From: Porphyromonadaceae bacterium UBA7048
GTDB lineage: Bacteria > Bacteroidota > Bacteroidia > Bacteroidales > Muribaculaceae
Direction of reading: 5' to 3'
NCBI GenBank assembly: GCA_002493945.1
Contig: DLAL01000041.1
Location: 1-51,526, forward strand
DNA length: 51,526 nt
The translations under genes and the position numbers were made by a program. Every line of letters starts with the position of its first letter. The stretch's first letter is position 1. The notes under the pieces are model-generated. The model was given only the letters and a program-made list of their open reading frames with translations. It was not told where the DNA came from and did no database searches. Positions 47,752 through 51,526 of this stretch are shown in pieces.

Positions 47752-48516
47752 ATGTCAGCCCCACAGACAGCCAAAGCCGATGCGTGCGTCATCATACCGA
47801 TGTACAACGAGTGTGAGAACGCTGCCGCCATCATCGACGCCGTAATGGCTCTCGAGACACCTTTCGACGTGCTCGTCATCGACGACAACTCCCCCGACGG
47901 CACCGCCGCCATCGTAAAGGACAAGATGAAGCAGTATCCCGGACGCATTGACCTGATAGAGCGCCCCGGAAAACTCGGCCTCGGCACGGCGTACATCACC
48001 GGATTCAAGCACTGCATAGCACGCGAGTACGAATTCATCTGCGAGATGGATGCCGACTTCTCTCACAATCCAGCCGACCTCATACGGCTCCGCGACACGG
48101 CTGTCAGGGACAACGCCGACGTGGTCGTAGGATCGCGCTATGTCACGGGAGTCAACGTGGTCAACTGGCCGATGGGACGCATCCTGATGTCGTTCTACGC
48201 ATCGAAGTACGTCCAGATAGTCACCGGACTCCCCGTACACGACACCACTGCGGGATTCGTGTGCTACCGCCGCCGTGTGCTCGAAGCCCTCCCGCTCGAC
48301 CGCATCAAGTTCAAGGGCTATGCCTTCCAGATTGAGATGAAGTTCACATCATACAAATACGGCTTCAAGGTCGTCGAGGTCCCCATCATCTTCGTCAACC
48401 GCGTGCTGGGGACGAGCAAGATGAGTTCCGGCATCTTCGGCGAGGCCGTTTTCGGCGTGATACGCCTCAAGTGGAACAGTTTCTTCACCAAATATCCTGA
48501 CTACTCGCGCCGATGA
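47752..48516 (+). CDS. Polyprenol-phosphate mannosyl/glycosyltransferase (family 2, DPM1-like)
   Basis: 254 residues from ATG 47752; the open frame reaches back to 47623 inside the previous gene. Transfers a sugar (mannose is the usual donor for this family) from a nucleotide sugar to polyprenol phosphate at the inner membrane. Seen: GT2 motifs VIIPMYNECENAAAIIDAV, VLVIDDNSPDGT, KLGLGTAYITGFKHCIA, the DxD-type MDADFSH (Asp100, Asp102), DVVVGSRY and DTTAGFVCYRR. No C-terminal membrane anchor, as for soluble DPM1-type enzymes; LWNSFFTKYP-like end. ATGA overlap with pyrC at 48513-48516. The protein that would use the lipid-linked sugar is not in view. Confidence 0.88.
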   Translation: MSAPQTAKADACVIIPMYNECENAAAIIDAVMALETPFDVLVIDDNSPDGTAAIVKDKMKQYPGRIDLIERPGKLGLGTAYITGFKHCIAREYEFICEMDADFSHNPADLIRLRDTAVRDNADVVVGSRYVTGVNVVNWPMGRILMSFYASKYVQIVTGLPVHDTTAGFVCYRRRVLEALPLDRIKFKGYAFQIEMKFTSYKYGFKVVEVPIIFVNRVLGTSKMSSGIFGEAVFGVIRLKWNSFFTKYPDYSRR

Positions 48517-49820
48517 AAACGCTCATATACAATGCCGTCCTCACCGATTCGGCAGGCACGCGCCACGGCTGGGTGCTCTTCGACCATACCGGCATACTTC
48601 AGTCCGGCACAGGCGAGCCCGCGCCCTGTACCCTGGGATGGGCTGACGAGACCGTTGACGCCGAAGGTGCCTCGGTCATTCCCGGACTTGCCGACACCCA
48701 CGTACACTTCCGCCAGCCCGGCATGGAGCACAAGGGCGATATGCTTACTGAAGGACGTGCTGCCGTTGCAGGCGGTGTCACCACCGTCTTCGACATGCCG
48801 AACACACGCCCTGCCACCACCACCGTCGAGGCACTCGAAGAGAAACGCATGCTTGCAGCCGCCTCGGGCGCGCCATGCCGCATCATACCGCTCCTCGGCG
48901 TAGTCCCCGGAGCGATGAAGGACCTCCGCAGGCTCGACCCGGCCTCGACTCCTGCCGTCAAGATGTTCCTCGGTACATCCACAGGCGCCATGACCTCCCC
49001 TGCCGGAAAAGAACTCGAGGACGTATTCCGCTTTCTCGCCGACACACGCATACCCCTCATAGTCCATGCCGAAGACAATGACATCATAGCGCGCAACATG
49101 GCCGACGCCGTGGCACGCTACGGTTCGGTCGAAGCCGTCCCCGTCAGCATGCACAGCGTCATACGCTCGCGCGAAGCCTGTCTGCGCTCCTCTGCGGCAG
49201 CCGTAGAGCTTGCTCACCGCTTCGGCACACGTCTGCACATAGCCCACGTCAGCACGGCCGACGAGGTGCGCGAACTCCTCGCGCCCAGACCGACGGCGTC
49301 GAAGCTCGTCACCGCCGAGACCACACCCCTCTACCTTGACCCCGTGCTCTGCCACGCTGAGGCGCGCACCTGCCGTCACAAAGTGAATCCGGCCATCAAG
49401 ACCGAGGCCGACGCCACAGCGCTCCGCAAAGCCCTCGCATCAGGCGCCGTCGACACCATCGGCACCGACCACGCGCCGCATCTTCTCAGCGAAAAGGAAC
49501 TCCCCGGCATGACAGCCATGTCGGGCGCACCCTCTGTGCAGTTCGCCCTCCCACTGATGCTCACCTACCTGCCCCTCGGCCTGATTGTCGACAAGATGAC
49601 CGCAGGGCCGCGCACCATATTCGGCATAGACACTCCGGCAGAATTCACTCCCGGCAGCCGTGCCGACATCGCCGTCATCCGCGAGACTCCCGAGTACACT
49701 ATCGCCGACAGCGACGCCATCAGCCGCTGCGCGTGGACGCCCTTTGCAGGCCGCACACTGCGCCACAAAATCATCGCCACCTACGTCGGCGGCACTAAAG
49801 TGTACGGGACCGCAGAATAG
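48513..49820 (+). CDS. pyrC: Dihydroorotase (class I type)
   Basis: 435 residues. Interconverts N-carbamoyl-aspartate and dihydroorotate in pyrimidine synthesis. Zinc-site residues are visible: His63 and His65 in DTHVHFRQPG (61-70), Lys150 (likely carboxylated) in AVKMFLGTSTG, His185 in VHAED, His245 in IAHVST and Asp319 in GTDHAPH. The length and motif order fit the class I bacterial enzymes of about 430 residues. Its ATG overlaps the preceding gene's TGA (ATGA at 48513-48516). It ends the psd operon, with a hairpin at 49843-49875 shared with the convergent retropepsin gene. Confidence 0.94.
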   Translation: MKTLIYNAVLTDSAGTRHGWVLFDHTGILQSGTGEPAPCTLGWADETVDAEGASVIPGLADTHVHFRQPGMEHKGDMLTEGRAAVAGGVTTVFDMPNTRPATTTVEALEEKRMLAAASGAPCRIIPLLGVVPGAMKDLRRLDPASTPAVKMFLGTSTGAMTSPAGKELEDVFRFLADTRIPLIVHAEDNDIIARNMADAVARYGSVEAVPVSMHSVIRSREACLRSSAAAVELAHRFGTRLHIAHVSTADEVRELLAPRPTASKLVTAETTPLYLDPVLCHAEARTCRHKVNPAIKTEADATALRKALASGAVDTIGTDHAPHLLSEKELPGMTAMSGAPSVQFALPLMLTYLPLGLIVDKMTAGPRTIFGIDTPAEFTPGSRADIAVIRETPEYTIADSDAISRCAWTPFAGRTLRHKIIATYVGGTKVYGTAE

Positions 49821-49842
49821 CCTTTTTTTCACGACGATAAAG

Positions 49843-49875
49843 CGAGAGCCCTCAGGACCATCCGGAGGACTCTCG
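49843..49875. terminator. Hairpin between convergent pyrC and retropepsin genes
   Basis: CGAGAG plus CCTC plus GGA pair with TCC, GAGG and CTCTCG, with single mismatches between the three blocks. There is a T7 run just before it, at 49823-49829. It may serve both genes. Confidence 0.6.
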
Positions 49876-49891
49876 TCATATTATATGCGCT

Positions 49892-51208
49892 CTATAATTC
49901 AGTTGTAAGAATCATATCGACAAGATTGAATCGTAATTTTTTAAAGAGCATCATGCTCCTCAATCCGATTCGGCTATCACCGATATTGCCGTTACCCTGC
50001 TCCTCGGTCTGAACCGGGATTGACGGAACTGTGACGGTATTGCCGCCAAGAGTGAGTTTTGCGTCCGCAAGGTTATAACATAGTGCTGACCATGTGCCGC
50101 CGACACCTCCTTGTCGGACAGTGTCGCTTTGACAATGAGAGACGATATACTCTTTGTTTCTTTCAAAGAACGTTTTGTTGAACGTTCCATAGTTCGCATC
50201 ACCCGAATCAAGGAGCAGCAGCAAGGGCTGGCCATTAATTTCGGCTGTCGTCAGAAAGTTCATGCCCGATGAAAAGCTCATATTCGGACGAACGTCCGAG
50301 GGGGCGCCGACAACTCGCGGAATCTGTATTTGCTTGGCCGTAAAGTCGATTGTAACATCTTTCAACTGGAGCATCAGCTCCCCGCCGACTATAAGTTCGA
50401 AAACGTTACTGTATTTATCCGCTTCCTCGTTGTGGCTGCGGACGTCAATCACATAAAATGGGACATCGGTGACAGTAATGTTTCCTAACTTTATCTCCTT
50501 GGCAATGGCATAACGGCCTACCGAAGTTTCCACACCGGTTGCTGCGGCTCTTGCCTCGAGCAGCTGCAGACCATATGCCCGTGCTAACGAATCAGTAATG
50601 ACATTGACTCCGGCACCTGTGTCGAATGTTATTCGCGCTTGCTTGCCATTTACCTTTGCCTCTGAAATCTGCATAAGACATTGACCACTTTCCGGTTTCC
50701 CGACAGGAACAACATTAAATGGGATTATGCCCGTCTCGCCTGCAATCTCCACCTGATACGGAGTGTACTTCGACAGAGCCTCGTATCTTCGAGCCATATC
50801 GGCATAAGGCGCGAGACTAACCGAATCGACCAGTTGATATGCTGCCGACAATACCGATGACAGCAGGTCGGACGCCTCCATATTCTTCCCTACGCGGCTT
50901 AAATCCATCGAGAACATGACCGAACTTTGCAATAACAGGTTCAGGTCAAGATTCTCTGACTGAGTCTTAAGAAGCTCATCAAAGGCAGGAATAGAGATGT
51001 CAGGGCGATTGAATCGGTTTCCTATCAGACACCGGGAGAAAACTTCCAGAAACGGATTGATCGAATCCTTGTCTGCTGAATAATACGTATCGTACAGTTC
51101 GAAATCATCAGCCGAGTTCATTGCAGCTCCTATACGTTCGTCGATGCTTTGTGCAATCGCCGAAATATTGACAGCAATAATAGCAATACATATTAAAAGT
51201 CTTTTCAT
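49892..51208 (-). CDS. Secreted protein with two retropepsin-like aspartyl protease motifs
   Basis: 438 residues with a signal peptide (MKRLLICIAIIAVNISAIA-QS). An N-terminal helical region of about 140 residues precedes two aspartyl-protease-like domains. The first has ARITFDTGAGVNVI (Asp196-Thr-Gly), then LGNITVTDVPFYVID and LIVGGELMLQLKDVTIDFTAKQIQIP. The second has LLLLLDSGDANYG (Asp334-Ser-Gly), LTLGGNTVTVPSIP and RIGLRSMMLFKKLRFNLVD. Each domain looks like one retropepsin lobe, so the protein may form a pepsin-like pair inside one chain. It is likely exported; the substrate is unknown. Monocistronic; promoter 51234-51264. Confidence 0.85.
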   Translation of the reverse strand: MKRLLICIAIIAVNISAIAQSIDERIGAAMNSADDFELYDTYYSADKDSINPFLEVFSRCLIGNRFNRPDISIPAFDELLKTQSENLDLNLLLQSSVMFSMDLSRVGKNMEASDLLSSVLSAAYQLVDSVSLAPYADMARRYEALSKYTPYQVEIAGETGIIPFNVVPVGKPESGQCLMQISEAKVNGKQARITFDTGAGVNVITDSLARAYGLQLLEARAAATGVETSVGRYAIAKEIKLGNITVTDVPFYVIDVRSHNEEADKYSNVFELIVGGELMLQLKDVTIDFTAKQIQIPRVVGAPSDVRPNMSFSSGMNFLTTAEINGQPLLLLLDSGDANYGTFNKTFFERNKEYIVSHCQSDTVRQGGVGGTWSALCYNLADAKLTLGGNTVTVPSIPVQTEEQGNGNIGDSRIGLRSMMLFKKLRFNLVDMILTTEL

Positions 51209-51222
51209 AATAGGGCTTGTAG

Positions 51223-51526
51223 TTATTGATTCGCAAATTTAATCATTTCCGGCGGACAATCAAAGAATACTTCGCAGCCGTTGACACTGCGAAAATATAC
51301 GCCCTTTGCGGCATTATTTATCAGACAGGAGAACAGGAGGAACAAGAGTTCTTCAGGATTCTCTGCGTGTGTACAGTCAACAAGGCGACCGCTCCGGATG
51401 CCGCGGAATGGTACTCTCCGTCCCCTCGTCTGTACGGAGGTGCTTTGGCTCGTTGAGACACAATGCGCGCCATTTATACACGGTCGATAAGACGCACATC
51501 CGCACGCAAAAAAAGCCCCGGAGGCG
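51223..51526. other. Unexplained stretch to the window edge, open on both strands in one codon register
   Basis: In the register of triplets starting at 51223, the minus strand is open from the edge of the window to TAA at 51225-51223 (about 100 codons, with no ATG except near its end). The plus strand is open in the same register from TTG 51226 to TGA 51454-51456. Neither product resembles a family I know. The retropepsin promoter lies at 51234-51264. The last bases (seven A, then GCCCCGGAGGCG) look like one arm of a minus-strand terminator cut by the edge, which argues against a minus-strand gene running in from outside. Confidence 0.4.
51234..51264 (-). promoter_or_regulatory. Promoter of the retropepsin gene, TTTG-N19-TAAATTTG (minus strand)
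   Basis: TTTG (51264-51261) and TAAATTTG (51241-51234), 19 nt apart; leader of about 20 nt to the ATG at 51208. Confidence 0.82.

Overview
The window looks like a chromosomal segment of a GC-rich Bacteroidales bacterium. Muribaculaceae or a close family is my guess, not proven. Supporting signs are promoters of the Bacteroidetes type (TTTG, 19-20 nt, TAnnTTTG), very few Shine-Dalgarno-like sites, a serine palmitoyltransferase, secreted proteins ending in T9SS-like or NLQG-type tails, a PG0541-type protein beside an RND pump, and Bacteroidales families such as DUF4296 and DUF4834.

Layout. 1-5300: sphingolipid entry enzyme and reverse rubrerythrin, two small minus-strand membrane proteins separated by a hairpin-type repeat element, then pta-ackA. 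5400-13650: a secreted NLQG-tail protein, a REP-associated tyrosine transposase (RAYT) carrying two REP-like palindromes and a tandem-repeat insert inside its own coding sequence, a 1154-residue secreted modular protein, a polysaccharide flippase and a GNAT acetyltransferase that converge on an array of hairpin repeats. 13650-20510: recR, then a divergent tolC-MFP-RND-PG0541 efflux operon. 20510-23200: 33-bp repeats, an AAA/DUF4143 ATPase and a ROK glucokinase. 23200-29775 (minus): rpsP, ileS, a DksA-like gene, lspA, a DUF4296 lipoprotein and a small overlapping gene. 29940-36000 (minus): an Ig-like secreted protein with a C8 tract in its signal peptide, a third REP-like palindrome, tRNA-Cys, and a large outer-membrane beta-barrel protein. 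36000-45050 (minus): rimP-nusA-infB-folK and pheT-yebC. 45180-49820 (plus): psd-pssA-DUF4834-DUF2461-glycosyltransferase-pyrC. 49890-51210 (minus): a secreted protein with two retropepsin motifs. The last 300 bases are open on both strands in one register and are unexplained.

Most genes are housekeeping: translation, transcription termination, phospholipid head-group synthesis (psd and pssA overlap), acetate fermentation, lipoprotein maturation and pyrimidine synthesis. The least expected material is the RAYT with embedded GTAG-type palindromes and a related intergenic palindrome 25 kb away. Next come the hairpin element that splits two small membrane-protein genes, the hairpin array between convergent genes, and two small genes (2582-2752 and 23212-23448) that overlap or abut other features and are easily missed. 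Twelve promoters with both elements in register can be read directly; several of them fix start codons or point to very short leaders.
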